Assembly (NCBI RefSeq): GCF_002994635.1
Contig: NZ_PVNL01000049.1
Coordinates: 1 to 64,000 of the forward strand
Direction of reading: 5' to 3'
Source of the DNA: Enhygromyxa salina
Lineage (GTDB): Bacteria > Myxococcota_A > Polyangia > Nannocystales > Nannocystaceae
Length of the DNA: 64,000 bases
Shown here: positions 45,509-61,677 of the stretch, in pieces
How positions within the stretch are numbered: the stretch's first letter is position 1
Layout of the letters: each line of letters opens with the position of its first letter
Position numbers and translations under genes: made by a program
The notes under the pieces: model-generated
What the model saw: only the letters and a program-made list of their open reading frames with translations
What the model was told of the DNA's origin: nothing
The model's database searches: none

Positions 45509-46108
45509 TCAATCTAGCGCTCGCGTGGCGCGAGTGGTGGCGCGCTCGGGGATCGGCCAGCGGCGACCGCCGACCTCCAGCTGGGGTCGATCGTCGGGCT
45601 CGTCGCTCACAAACCACGCGCTGAGATCGATCGCGGCCGTGTTGCTCAGCCGCACGCCCAACGGTCGACCGCTCCCGCGAGCGGGAACGCTGCAGCGCAG
45701 GCCCGCGCCAGGCTCTTCACACAGTGTCTGCGGATCCAGGGGCAGCCGACGGCCGTCGTCGAGCAGCAGCTGCGGGCGCTGCTCGTCGGGCCGGGTGGGC
45801 TGCTCGATCCGGACCGCGCGGAGCGGCAGATCGGCGAGCTTCAGGTACACCCACTTGCCCTCGAGCCCGAGCGTGACCTCGCCCGCCTCGGTCGCGTCGA
45901 GGTTGTCGCGAAACATCCGCACGATCCCCGGGTGCGTGATCGGATCGCCCTCGAAGCTGAAGTTGCCCTGGCGATCCATGTGCAGCGGGAAGCCGCGGCG
46001 CAGCTGCTCGAGCTTGCGCGGATCGAGGCCGGATAGACCGGTGTCACCGGCCGCTGGCGGGGCTTGGGTGGGGCTCTCCTGGCCTCGTGGATCGGACAGG
46101 TCGCGCAC
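45509..46108 (-). CDS. DUF1285-like protein
   Basis: From the GTG at 46106-46108 the product is 199 residues; the frame is open to 46234, but an earlier start would run into the kinase promoter region. The middle reads FPLHMDRQGNFSFEGDPITHPGIVRMFRDNL, then LEGKWVYLKLADLPLRAVRIE, which matches the two-subdomain pattern of DUF1285. A Pro/Asp-rich segment and a C-terminal strand-rich part follow. The function is unknown. It converges with the methyltransferase (23 bp between stops) and is divergent from the kinase. Confidence 0.55.
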   Translation of the reverse strand: MRDLSDPRGQESPTQAPPAAGDTGLSGLDPRKLEQLRRGFPLHMDRQGNFSFEGDPITHPGIVRMFRDNLDATEAGEVTLGLEGKWVYLKLADLPLRAVRIEQPTRPDEQRPQLLLDDGRRLPLDPQTLCEEPGAGLRCSVPARGSGRPLGVRLSNTAAIDLSAWFVSDEPDDRPQLEVGGRRWPIPERATTRATRALD

Positions 46109-46266
46109 GTGGACTCGATCATAGGTGGTGCTGCGCGAGGCGCAAACGCATATCCGGTGGAAACAACCAGGCGCGATCCCAGCCGATGCCGGGCCTCTCG
46201 CCTGGTCTGGCGGATGGCCGACCGTGCGGCCCAACCGCAGGGTTTGCGTGTTTTACCATCACCGCG

Positions 46267-49221
<2,955 letters not shown>

Positions 49222-49305
49222 GTGAACGGGCGCGGTTCGGCGGGTTGCGCGGCCGCTCGACCGGCGCGCGCCGCAGCCCGACGCAGTGTGCTATCAACCG
49301 CGCCC

Positions 49306-51417
<2,112 letters not shown>

Positions 51418-51432
51418 CGGCCCGGGACCGGG

Positions 51433-53346
<1,914 letters not shown>

Positions 53347-53565
53347 TTCCCGCGGAACGTATCACACCGCCCGGCTGGGCCGCACCAAGTGTGCGCGGCG
53401 AGCTGCGATTTGGCGCGGCTTGCATACCTGGTCGCCTGCGCACTGTGCACCGGGCGGGAGCCTGCGCTGGGGCCTCGCGGTGGCGTCGCGGGCAGGTGCG
53501 TGAGCGGGTTCACGCGGGGCGGCCTGCTGGCACGGCGGCTGATCGGAGGTATCCGTCCCGGACTG

Positions 53566-53994
53566 ATGCCAACTGATTTCACACCCATCGCCGCCCTGGT
53601 CGGCGGCGCACTCATCGGGCTCGCGGCCGCGGTGATGCTCGTGCTCAACGGCCGCATCACGGGGATCAGCGGAATTATCGGAGGTCTGCTCGAGCGCGAC
53701 GATCGGGCGTGGCGCGGTATGTTCGTGATCGGGATGCTGCTCGGCGGGGTCGCCCTGCAGGCCCTGGTGCCGGCCACGATCCCGGGCGCCGCGACCGACT
53801 CGCTCCCGCTCCTGGCCGTCGCGGGCTTGCTCGTGGGCTTTGGCACGCGCATGGGCGGCGGCTGCACCAGCGGGCACGGCGTCTGCGGGATCTCGCGGCT
53901 GTCGACTCGTTCGATCGTCGCAACCGGGACCTTCATGGTCACCGCGATGGTCACCGTTGGCCTCGCGCGTCACGTGCTGGGAGGTCTGTCGTGA
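53566..53994 (+). CDS. YeeE/YedE family transporter, N-terminal half
   Basis: From the ATG at 53566 this is a 142-residue protein with four transmembrane helices. The signature GGGCTSGHGVCGISRLS matches the conserved cysteine motif of YeeE/YedE (Sulf_transp) proteins, which import thiosulfate or related sulfur species. The frame is open back to 53389 without membrane sequence; the ATG fits the family start. The next gene overlaps it by 4 bp (GTGA), and together they form one split transporter. Confidence 0.85.
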   Translation: MPTDFTPIAALVGGALIGLAAAVMLVLNGRITGISGIIGGLLERDDRAWRGMFVIGMLLGGVALQALVPATIPGAATDSLPLLAVAGLLVGFGTRMGGGCTSGHGVCGISRLSTRSIVATGTFMVTAMVTVGLARHVLGGLS

Positions 53995-54455
53995 ACCCGT
54001 CCACGCGATCGCTGCTGGTGGCGCTGGGCTGCGGCCTGCTGTTCGCGGTTGGGCTCGGCGTCGCGGGCATGACCAACCCCCACAAGGTCTTGAACTTTCT
54101 CGACGTGTTCGGGGACTGGGACCCCAGCCTCGCGCTGGTGATGCTCGCGGCGATCTTGGTCTACGCGCCGGCCTACCAGCTGTCCAAGCGCCGAGCCGCG
54201 CCCAAGCTCGGCGCCCGCTTCCACTGGCCGACCAGCAAGGACGTCGACAGCAAGTTGATCGCGGGCGCGGTGATGTTCGGGGTTGGCTGGGGGCTCGCCG
54301 GGTATTGCCCCGGGCCCGCGGTCGTGGCCGCGACCGTGGGGAGCGGGCCCGTGCTGGTGTTCGCCGCCGCGATGGTCGCGGGCATGTTCGTGCACAGGCA
54401 GATCGGGCGCGGGCGCGGGCGCGGGCGCGACGGCCAGGCGAGCTCGGGTTCGTAA
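53991..54455 (+). CDS. YeeE/YedE family transporter, C-terminal half
   Basis: The GTG start overlaps the stop of the first half, and GGGAGG lies six bases upstream, so translation is coupled. The 154-residue product has four helices and the second conserved motif GVGWGLAGYCPGPAVV with its cysteine. Split YeeE/YedE pairs often occur with rhodanese or persulfide dioxygenase genes in proteobacteria; none is adjacent here. The C-terminus is an Arg/Gly-rich tail (RGRGRGRDG). Confidence 0.85.
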   Translation: MNPSTRSLLVALGCGLLFAVGLGVAGMTNPHKVLNFLDVFGDWDPSLALVMLAAILVYAPAYQLSKRRAAPKLGARFHWPTSKDVDSKLIAGAVMFGVGWGLAGYCPGPAVVAATVGSGPVLVFAAAMVAGMFVHRQIGRGRGRGRDGQASSGS

Positions 54456-54485
54456 CGGTCTGGCCCGGCCACTCGTGGGCCGGGC

Positions 54486-55799
54486 ATGACCGACACATCG
54501 AACTCCACCCACGCAGACATCGTGATCCTGGGGGCCGGCCTTGGGGGCCTGGCGACGGCGGCGAGCCTGGCCCGCGCGGGGCAGCGCGTGATCGTCTGCG
54601 AGCGCGCGAGCACACCCGGCGGTCGTGGCCGCACCCACCAGCGCGAGGGCTTCTCGCTCAACGTGGGCCCACACGCGCTGTATCGCGGCGGCGCGGCCAG
54701 CGAGCTGCTGCGTGAGCTCGCGGTCAAACCCAGCGGCAAGCGACCGAGCGGCGCGGGGGTGCTGATCCGCGACGACCTCGAGCACACGCTGCCGGGGACG
54801 CCGCTGTCGATGCTCTCGACCACCGCGCTGTCGCTCCGCGGCAAGCTGGGGTTGGCTCGGTTCTTCGCGCAGCTGCCCCGGGTCGACGCCGCGCAGCTGC
54901 GTGGGATCAGCTGCTCGCAGTGGCTGGCGGAGCAGCCGCTGGACCCGCAGCTGCGCGAGTTCCTGGCCGCGATGATCCGGCTCGCAACCTACTGCGGCGA
55001 GCTCGAGTCGCTCAGCGCCGACGCGGGGGTCGAGCAGCTGCGCAGCGCCCTGGCAGGCGTCCTGTACCTCGACGGCGGCTGGGCCCAGCTGGTCGACGCG
55101 CTGCTCGATCGCTGCGCAGCCGCGGGGGTCGAGCTGCGTACGAACACCCGGGTCACAGCGATCGCGCGGGCGGACCCGGATCACGCGCGCCGCTGGGCGG
55201 TGCAGCTCGACGGATCCGACGCCCCGCTGAGCTGTGATCACGTCGTCGTCGCGAGCGGCCCCCGGATCGCCGATCAGCTGCTAGCCCCGGTGCTCGGCGA
55301 GCCCAGGTTCGAGGCCGCGACCAGGCGCTGCAGCGCCGCGACCCTCGACCTCGGCCTGCGCGGCGAGTGGCGGGGGCCGAGCTTCGTGGTCGACCTCGAC
55401 GAGCCGATCTATCTATCGGTCCACTCGAAGATCGCCAAGCTCGCGCCGCCGGATCACACGCTGGTCTCGCTGGCCTGGTACCGACGCGGCGATCAGCCGC
55501 GCTCGGCCGCGCAGCTGCGCGAGCGCCTCGAGCGGTTCGCTCGCAGGTGGCTGCCCGACCTCGAGTCGGCCCTGGTCGTCGATCAGTTCTTGCCCGACAT
55601 CACGGTGGCCCACGACATTGCCCAGCCCGAGCGCGGCGGTCTGCCGGGTCGCGCGACGGCCAACCTCGGTGACGGGCTGCACCTCGTTGGCGACTGGGTC
55701 GGCGATCGCGGCATGCTGCTCGACGCCGTCATGGCCAGCGCCGCGAGCGTATCCACGCAGATCCTGAGCGAGCGGACACCCGCGCGGGCCAGCGCCTGA
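54486..55799 (+). CDS. FAD-dependent oxidoreductase of the phytoene desaturase-like type
   Basis: The 437-residue flavoprotein opens with the FAD-binding Rossmann motif GAGLGGLATAASLARAG and the acidic end CERASTPGGRGRTH. The final helix motif GDWVGDRGMLLDAVMAS closes the FAD site as in carotenoid desaturases, monoamine oxidases and related amine oxidases. The substrate is not evident. It lies 30 bp after the YeeE/YedE pair and stops 6 bp from the convergent gene at 55806. It has no carotenoid partners nearby. Confidence 0.85.
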   Translation: MTDTSNSTHADIVILGAGLGGLATAASLARAGQRVIVCERASTPGGRGRTHQREGFSLNVGPHALYRGGAASELLRELAVKPSGKRPSGAGVLIRDDLEHTLPGTPLSMLSTTALSLRGKLGLARFFAQLPRVDAAQLRGISCSQWLAEQPLDPQLREFLAAMIRLATYCGELESLSADAGVEQLRSALAGVLYLDGGWAQLVDALLDRCAAAGVELRTNTRVTAIARADPDHARRWAVQLDGSDAPLSCDHVVVASGPRIADQLLAPVLGEPRFEAATRRCSAATLDLGLRGEWRGPSFVVDLDEPIYLSVHSKIAKLAPPDHTLVSLAWYRRGDQPRSAAQLRERLERFARRWLPDLESALVVDQFLPDITVAHDIAQPERGGLPGRATANLGDGLHLVGDWVGDRGMLLDAVMASAASVSTQILSERTPARASA

Positions 55800-55805
55800 G
55801 CCCAT

Positions 55806-56288
55806 TCAGGCGTAGCGCAGCGGGTTGTAGCAGACCGACACGTAGGGATCGTAGTAGGTCACGAAGCGCAGCGGCTTCGACTCGTCGGCGGCCGGGAAGA
55901 AGTCGGTCGACAGCAAGAAGTTCTGCAGATCCTTGCGCGAGACCTTCTTGCCCTTCCACGGCTTGCGGTGCTTCTCGTACAGGTTGACCCACTTGGCGAT
56001 CGTGGTGTCCGGCAGCTCGAGCATGTCGAGCCGCTCGCGGACCAGCCCCGCGAGCACCTGGCCGGTCTCGGTCAGCGGCTCGGGCGGATCGAGCTCGTCG
56101 ATCTCGCCCGCGGTGGTCGCCCCCAGATCGTGGGTGACCCACCAGGTCAGCCCGGCGGCGCCGCTGACGACCGCCGCGCCGCCGATCGTCATGGCCAGGA
56201 AGCTGCGCCGCGTGGGCTTGGGCGCCGCGGCCGGGACCGGGATGCCGCCGCCGGGGGGATCCTGCAAGTTGGTGTCGTCGCTGGTCAT
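55806..56288 (-). CDS. Tat-exported small subunit for the GMC oxidoreductase
   Basis: The 160-residue product has a twin-arginine signal (TRRSFLAM, then a hydrophobic helix), so it is exported folded. The mature part is helical (GEIDELDPPEPLTETGQ) and resembles the gluconate 2-dehydrogenase subunit 3-type partner of GMC flavoproteins. It starts 7 bp after the stop of the GMC gene upstream and is surely co-transcribed. It may carry the flavoprotein through the Tat system, since that protein has no signal of its own. Confidence 0.72.
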   Translation of the reverse strand: MTSDDTNLQDPPGGGIPVPAAAPKPTRRSFLAMTIGGAAVVSGAAGLTWWVTHDLGATTAGEIDELDPPEPLTETGQVLAGLVRERLDMLELPDTTIAKWVNLYEKHRKPWKGKKVSRKDLQNFLLSTDFFPAADESKPLRFVTYYDPYVSVCYNPLRYA

Positions 56289-56295
56289 GGCGTCC

Positions 56296-57765
56296 TCACG
56301 CGAACATTCGCCGAGCCGAGCGCAGCGACAGCGCCGCGATCGTCAGCGAGGGGTTGGCGACCGAGCCGGTCGTGAAGCTGCTGCCGCCCAGCACGTACAG
56401 GTTGCGCAGCTTGTGGTGCCGCTGCTCTCCGTCGACCACGCTGGTCGCGGGATCGCTGCCCATCCGCGCGGTGCCCAGGATGTGGCCCTCGCTGTCGCGG
56501 GGGGTGCCCACGCTGATCTTCTCGACCGGCAGGCCCGCGAACATCTGCTCGAGATCCGCGGCGAAGCGATCGACCGCCCGCTGGGCGTAGTCCGAGTGCT
56601 TGGCGTAGATCGTGATCGGCTTGCTGGGATCGCGGCGGTCGACCTCGACCCGGTTGGCTGCCTGGGGCAGGTCCTCGAACACCCCGGTCACGCGCATGTT
56701 CTGCCGCCACTTGCCCTTGGCGATCCGCAGCCACGTGCGGGTGAAGGTCTCGAGCAGCAGCGCCGCGCGCTCGCGTCGGTGCTCGCCGCGGGCAAACCGA
56801 TAGTGGTGGCCGGTGCAGCTGGTGCTGCCGTTGAACCCGTCGACCCCCTCGAAGTTGATGAACCCGGCCACCCCGACCTGCTCGTGCAGGTAGCGGCCGA
56901 CCACCCCGTCGTCGAGATCCGAGCGCAGCAGGATGTGCGGGTTGAAGATCGCGTTGGCGCCCAGGGCGACCAGCTCACCCGTGGCCGACGCGTCCTTGCG
57001 CGACGCGATCGCCTCGCGGGTGCCGTGCAGCTCGGGGTCTTCCTGCAGCCACTCGACCCCGGTGGCGACGCCGTCGGCCGAGGTCACGGACTGGACCACG
57101 GCCCCGAGCTTCAGCTCGACCCGGGGATCCGCGTAGATGTGCGCGAGCCCATTTTGCACGGTGAACTTGGCGTCGACCGGGCAAAAGTTACACACGAAGT
57201 TGGTGCAGCAGCTGGCTCGATCCGTGCTGACGTCGGGCCGCGGCGGGGTGTGGGCGCGGGCGGTCGGGCACACGTAGAAGTCGTCGCCGTGACGAGCGAG
57301 CAGCAGCTTCTCGGGGTTGGACAGCTCGTGGGGCGCCTGCGGGTACGGGCGGCTGCGGACGAAGGGCGTGTGATCGCTGGGCCCCGAGATCGTCATGAGA
57401 TCCTCGGCGTCGCAGTAGAACGGCTCGAGCTCGTCGTAGCTGATCGGCCAGTCCATGCCCTGGCCGTAGCGCGAGTGCAGCTGGAAGTCCTCGGGCAGCA
57501 TCCGCGGCGTGTTGCCGTACCACATGTTCGACGTGCCCCCGAAGGTCGGCGCGTACCACCACGGCTTCTTGTCTTTGCGCTTGAAGCTGTTGTTGCCGAT
57601 CTTCTGCAGCCCAAACCGCAGCGAGACCAGCTCCGCGTGCGGGCGCTTGCGGCCCCGCTCGAGCACGAGGATCTTGGCCTCGGGCTTGGCGTGGCGCAGG
57701 TACTCGTGCAGGAAGAACGACGACGCGAAGCTCGTGCCAACGAGGATGAGGTCGTAGGACGCCAC
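56296..57765 (-). CDS. GMC-family flavoprotein oxidoreductase
   Basis: The 489-residue product has the GMC pattern: N-terminal FAD-binding start, PTFGGTSNMWYGNTPRMLPEDF, and the C-terminal GTARMGSDPATSVVD and FTTGSVANPSLTIAAL. The usual GxGxxG dinucleotide motif is altered to VGTSFASSF, with the second and third glycines replaced by serines. The region CCTNFVCNFCPVDAKF has four cysteines that could bind a metal centre, as in gluconate or fructose dehydrogenase-like enzymes. With the Tat small subunit it may oxidise an alcohol or sugar in the periplasm. A cytochrome subunit is not adjacent. Confidence 0.82.
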   Translation of the reverse strand: MASYDLILVGTSFASSFFLHEYLRHAKPEAKILVLERGRKRPHAELVSLRFGLQKIGNNSFKRKDKKPWWYAPTFGGTSNMWYGNTPRMLPEDFQLHSRYGQGMDWPISYDELEPFYCDAEDLMTISGPSDHTPFVRSRPYPQAPHELSNPEKLLLARHGDDFYVCPTARAHTPPRPDVSTDRASCCTNFVCNFCPVDAKFTVQNGLAHIYADPRVELKLGAVVQSVTSADGVATGVEWLQEDPELHGTREAIASRKDASATGELVALGANAIFNPHILLRSDLDDGVVGRYLHEQVGVAGFINFEGVDGFNGSTSCTGHHYRFARGEHRRERAALLLETFTRTWLRIAKGKWRQNMRVTGVFEDLPQAANRVEVDRRDPSKPITIYAKHSDYAQRAVDRFAADLEQMFAGLPVEKISVGTPRDSEGHILGTARMGSDPATSVVDGEQRHHKLRNLYVLGGSSFTTGSVANPSLTIAALSLRSARRMFA

Positions 57766-57807
57766 GTGGGCGGGAGTGTAGGGCAGTTTTTGGGCGAGAC
57801 ACAGAGC

Positions 57808-58437
57808 CTAGACCTGCAAGGCCAGGCTCAGGTTTTCCAGCTCGTCGCGGAGCTCGCCCAGCCAGCCCTCGACCGTGACGGGCTCGCGGGGCGGCGAGCT
57901 GGCGAGCTTCGCGTAGAACCCATTGACCCGCTTCAACGCCGACCGGACGCGGCTGCGCACCGTGGGCTCGGGCAGCCCCTGCAGCTCGGCGATCTCGCCG
58001 GCCGTGAGCTTCTGCCAGAAATACAGCTCGAGCAGCTCTTGGTCGGCGAGCGGGAGCTCGCGCAGCGCGTCGAGGACCATTCGATGCGACTCGCCCTTGG
58101 CCATCAGCGAGGACATGCGCCCGCCGTCGACGTCGGCGACCGAGTGCTCCATCGGATCGAAGCGGCCCGCGCGTTGCTTGGCGCGCAGGTGCTCGAGCAG
58201 GATCATCCGCGCGACCCCGAACAAGAACACGCGAAACGAGGACGCGCCGCGGTAGCTGTCGCGCTTGCTCGACAGCCGCATGAACGTCTCCTGGACCAGA
58301 TCTTCATGCTCGGCCGGCGCCTTGTTCAGGAAGTAGCTGCGGATCGCCATGAAGTAGCGACCCGCGAGGGTGTCGCCGGCCTGCATGTCACCACCGCGCC
58401 ACCGGTCGAGGAGCTCAGCGTCGGTGGCTGCGGCCAT
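57808..58437 (-). CDS. ECF sigma factor, kinase-linked type (second copy)
   Basis: The 209-residue product shows region 2 in EHEDLVQETFMRLSSKRDSYRG and FRVFLFGVARMILLEHLRAKQR. Region 4 runs from LRELPLADQELLELYFWQKL to EPTVRSRVRSALKRVNG. Segment by segment it mirrors the ECF factor at 17876-18550 (LLDRWRGGD for LFDAWMVGD, FFLNK-like, SFRxFLF). It has no anti-sigma neighbour; instead it follows the small protein and kinase genes on the same strand. A shared scheme of kinase-controlled ECF activation is suggested by this. Confidence 0.88.
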   Translation of the reverse strand: MAAATDAELLDRWRGGDMQAGDTLAGRYFMAIRSYFLNKAPAEHEDLVQETFMRLSSKRDSYRGASSFRVFLFGVARMILLEHLRAKQRAGRFDPMEHSVADVDGGRMSSLMAKGESHRMVLDALRELPLADQELLELYFWQKLTAGEIAELQGLPEPTVRSRVRSALKRVNGFYAKLASSPPREPVTVEGWLGELRDELENLSLALQV

Positions 58438-58491
58438 TCATCGGTTTTATCGCCAACGGGCCGGCGAGGCCATGCCCATGCGCTCGCGCGC

Positions 58492-58866
58492 TCACGGTCG
58501 GTCCGGGAGCGCGCCCTTGGGCTTGGCCTCGATGTAGACCTTCTTCTTCTTGGTCTCCGCCGCGTTTTGAGCGGTCACCGTGACCTCGAGCGGGTCGGTG
58601 GTCGCCTCGCTGATCTCGCAGTCGACACCGCGCGCGCCTGCAGCCCAGCTGACCGTCTCGCCCTCGGCGTCCATGTGCGTGACGCTGAGCTGCCAGCCCG
58701 CGAGGCCTGCGATCTCGAAGGTGATCGCGTCGGCGTCGCTGCGGGCCACCAGTTGCTCGTTGTGATCGCTCAGCTCGTGGGTGCCATGGCGCAGCCGCAC
58801 CTGGTTCGCGGTGTCGAGGTAGGCTTCTAGGATCACGGAGGTGACGTCTTGGAGTTCGAGTGCCAT
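58492..58866 (-). CDS. Small beta-rich protein between kinase and ECF sigma factor
   Basis: From the ATG at 58864-58866 the product is 124 residues; the longer frame upstream overlaps the kinase. It lacks a signal peptide and has alternating beta strands (ITFEIAGLAGWQLSVTHMDAEG, LEVTVTAQNAAETKKKKVYIEAKP), with a basic-then-proline end. It lies 23 bp after the kinase stop and 54 bp before the sigma gene. It occupies the place that a 113-residue beta-rich protein has in the cassette at 14.4-18.5 kb. A role as kinase substrate or sigma-binding protein is inference. Confidence 0.6.
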   Translation of the reverse strand: MALELQDVTSVILEAYLDTANQVRLRHGTHELSDHNEQLVARSDADAITFEIAGLAGWQLSVTHMDAEGETVSWAAGARGVDCEISEATTDPLEVTVTAQNAAETKKKKVYIEAKPKGALPDRP

Positions 58867-58889
58867 TGTTTGCTCGTGGTTCGTGGGGG

Positions 58890-61631
58890 TTAGGGGTTGT
58901 CGTGTTGGGGAGCTCGAGCTGGGTCGCTGGCGCACGCCGAGGTCGGACCCGCGTCGCGCCAGGCTTGGTAGGTTGCGAGCAGCTCGTCCTCGGCCGCGCG
59001 CATGCGATCTTCGAGGGCGTCGCGTCGCGCGTGGGCGCTGTGGCAGCGTTCCACGCGCTCGAGCCACTCGATCCAGCTGCGCTGCAGGTTGAACTGGACC
59101 GTCAGCGACAGCGCCTCGGCCCCACGCTCGGCCGCGAGCAGCAGGGTCTCGCCGCGCGGATCTCCGGCGATCGCCAGCGCGATCCCGGCGACCCGCTGGA
59201 TCCGAACCGTGTCGGCGACGCTGGCGTCCGTGCGCTCGTTCAGCGCGGTCAGGGCCCGCTCGGTCCACGCCAGGGTCAGCGGGGTGTCCTCGAGCTCGAG
59301 CGCGATCGCAACGAGCAGCTCGAGCGCGTCGAGCCGCTCGGCCTCGGTCCCGTGCGCGACGATGAACTCGAAGTGCTGCAGGCCCTCGCGCAGCTCGCTG
59401 GGATCCTCGCTGGCGTAGGCGATCAGGCCGAGATCACGCTCGAGCTGGATCCGGTTGCGGTAGCTCGGCGGCAAGCCAGCCTGATCGACCACAGCCACAG
59501 CCTGCGAATAGGCTTGCCGGGCGTGGGCGAGCTCGTCGAGGTCTTGGTAGTTGGCGCCGATGTTGATCAACGACTTGAGCGCCATGGTCGGCTGCCCGGC
59601 CGCGATGAAGATCGCCTTGGCCTGGTGATGCAGCGCGATCGCGGCGGCATGTTGGCCGCGCGCGCGCTCGGACATGCCGCGCGCCTCGAGCAGCTCGGCC
59701 CTTCGCGGATCAGTGGTAGCGAGCTCGAGCGCGAAGGCCAGGGGCTCGGCGCGCTCGACCTGCGCGAGGGCGTCGTCCGCCGCGTCTGAGCCCTCGCCAA
59801 ACGCCAGCAGCTTGGCCCGCAGCGTCCACGCTGGCAGCAACACATCGATGAACTCGGTGCCCAGCGCGTGCAGCTCGGCGCGCGCGAGCTCGGCGATCGC
59901 CGCGTCCGCGTCGCCAGCGAAGGCCGCGACCTCGGCCCGGCTCGCGTGGCCCACGGCCAGCTCCGCCGTGAAGCTGCGCGAGTCCATGCCCCGCGCGCGG
60001 GTCAGGGCGGCGTCGGCCAGCGTGAACGCGCCGTCGATGTCACCAAGCAGGACGCTCGCGCGGGCCTGCTCGCCGAGCCGCCAGACCTCCGGATCGACCG
60101 GCTGCGACGGTCGAAACGCGCAGTAGTCCCGACCCTGTGCAGAGCTGGGTGGGACCAGGCGGGCGAGCAAGTCGGGGGCGCGAGCGAGCGACTTGGCGTC
60201 ACCGCGCTCGACCAGCAGCTCGACGTGCGCGCCCAGCCGCTCACGCCAGGCGTCGAGGCACGCGCGCGCGGTCGCGTGCGTGGCCGGGGCCGCCTCGCCC
60301 TCACACGTGGCCGCGGCGGCCAGCTTCCACGCGGCGGCCAGCTCGTCGAGCGTCGCGATCGCATAGGCGGTCGCGGTCGGGTCGACGCCCGCGTGGACGG
60401 AGAAGGCCCGGCGCTGGGTCGGGCCCCACGCGCGATCGAGCTGGGCGATGAAGTCCTCGCAGGTCTCCGCGGGTGGCAGCTCGGGCGCGGGTGACAGCAC
60501 CCGACCCAGCACGAGCGCGGCCGCCAGCGACGAGCCGAGTCCGAGCCCGAGCGCGAGCCGACGCCCGCGCCCGCGCCCCCGCTCGAGCGCGTCGATCAGG
60601 GCGTTCATGCTCGGCCAGCGGTCGCCGGGATCGCCAGCGAGCCCCCGGATCAGCAGCGGACGCAGCCACCGCGGGAGCGCCTCGGCGCCGCTGGGCCCCG
60701 CCTTCATGCCGGCTTGCAAGCTGCTGACGGTCCGGCCCTCGAACGGCCGTGCGCCGGTCAGCGCCTCCCACATGGCCACGCAAAACCCGAACTGATCGCT
60801 GCGTGCGTCGGCGCTGCGGCCCTCCAGCTGCTCGCTCGACATATACGGCAGCGTGCCCAGCAAGGTCCCCGCGCGGGTCATCTGAGGCAGCTGCGCGCGG
60901 GCCGTGTCGAGCGTGCTCGTCGATCGGCCCGCGTCCAGGGTCGCGCCCGCTGCCTGGTCGGCCCGTGTCGGCGCCTGCGTGAGGGTGGGCTCGAATTCGC
61001 GGCTGCGCTCGAGCGCCGCGACCGGGCTGAGCTCGGTCCGCAGCGCGGCCGCGATCCCAAAGTCGAGCACGCGGACCAGACCATCGGCGCCAACGATGAC
61101 ATTGTCTGGCTTGAAGTCGCGGTGGACGACCCCGACCGCGTGGGCGGCCGCGAGCCCCCGCGCGGCCTGCAGGTAGGCGTCGAGCAGCTCCGCGCGCCCG
61201 CGGGTCGGCTCGCGCTGCCACTCGCGCAGCGTCGGCCCTGGCACGAATTGCATCGTGAAGTAGGTCTGCCCCGCGTGACTGCCGACGTCGTGGATCTTGA
61301 TGACGTTTTGGTGGTCCACCCGGGCCAGCGCGAGCGCCTCACGCTCGAGGCGGGCCTGCAACATCGCCGGATCGACGGTCGAGCTGGCCCGAACCACCTT
61401 GAGCGCGACCTGCCGCTCGAGCCGGCGATCATGCGCGAGGTGGACCTCACCCATGGCCCCGCGACCGAGCGTCTGCTCGACCGAGTAGCGCGCGTCGATG
61501 AGCGGGGCCGGCTCGTTGGAGAAGCCAAGCTTGCGGCGGAGTCGGTCGAACTCCGCCATGGCCGCGCTGGGCCGCGCCGACCCGGGCGCTCGGTCGACGC
61601 TGTCACGGATGTCGTCGCCTGGCTCGGTCAA
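58890..61631 (-). CDS. Ser/Thr protein kinase with TPR-like C-terminus (third of three)
   Basis: The 913-residue product has LGRGAMGEVHLAHD (55-68), lysine K78 in VALK, HRD (170-172) in HRDFKPDN and DFG (190-192). The activation segment end reads GTLPYMSSEQ rather than APEQ, a variant known in active kinases. A transmembrane helix is near residues 352-372. The rest is TPR-like, with shorter and more irregular repeats than the other two kinases. It is divergent from the STAND gene and followed by the small protein and ECF sigma genes in one operon. Confidence 0.9.
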   Translation of the reverse strand: MTEPGDDIRDSVDRAPGSARPSAAMAEFDRLRRKLGFSNEPAPLIDARYSVEQTLGRGAMGEVHLAHDRRLERQVALKVVRASSTVDPAMLQARLEREALALARVDHQNVIKIHDVGSHAGQTYFTMQFVPGPTLREWQREPTRGRAELLDAYLQAARGLAAAHAVGVVHRDFKPDNVIVGADGLVRVLDFGIAAALRTELSPVAALERSREFEPTLTQAPTRADQAAGATLDAGRSTSTLDTARAQLPQMTRAGTLLGTLPYMSSEQLEGRSADARSDQFGFCVAMWEALTGARPFEGRTVSSLQAGMKAGPSGAEALPRWLRPLLIRGLAGDPGDRWPSMNALIDALERGRGRGRRLALGLGLGSSLAAALVLGRVLSPAPELPPAETCEDFIAQLDRAWGPTQRRAFSVHAGVDPTATAYAIATLDELAAAWKLAAAATCEGEAAPATHATARACLDAWRERLGAHVELLVERGDAKSLARAPDLLARLVPPSSAQGRDYCAFRPSQPVDPEVWRLGEQARASVLLGDIDGAFTLADAALTRARGMDSRSFTAELAVGHASRAEVAAFAGDADAAIAELARAELHALGTEFIDVLLPAWTLRAKLLAFGEGSDAADDALAQVERAEPLAFALELATTDPRRAELLEARGMSERARGQHAAAIALHHQAKAIFIAAGQPTMALKSLINIGANYQDLDELAHARQAYSQAVAVVDQAGLPPSYRNRIQLERDLGLIAYASEDPSELREGLQHFEFIVAHGTEAERLDALELLVAIALELEDTPLTLAWTERALTALNERTDASVADTVRIQRVAGIALAIAGDPRGETLLLAAERGAEALSLTVQFNLQRSWIEWLERVERCHSAHARRDALEDRMRAAEDELLATYQAWRDAGPTSACASDPARAPQHDNP

Positions 61632-61677
61632 GCTTCGTCCCTCGCGCAGCCTAGCAAAAACGCCGCGCCACCACTGA

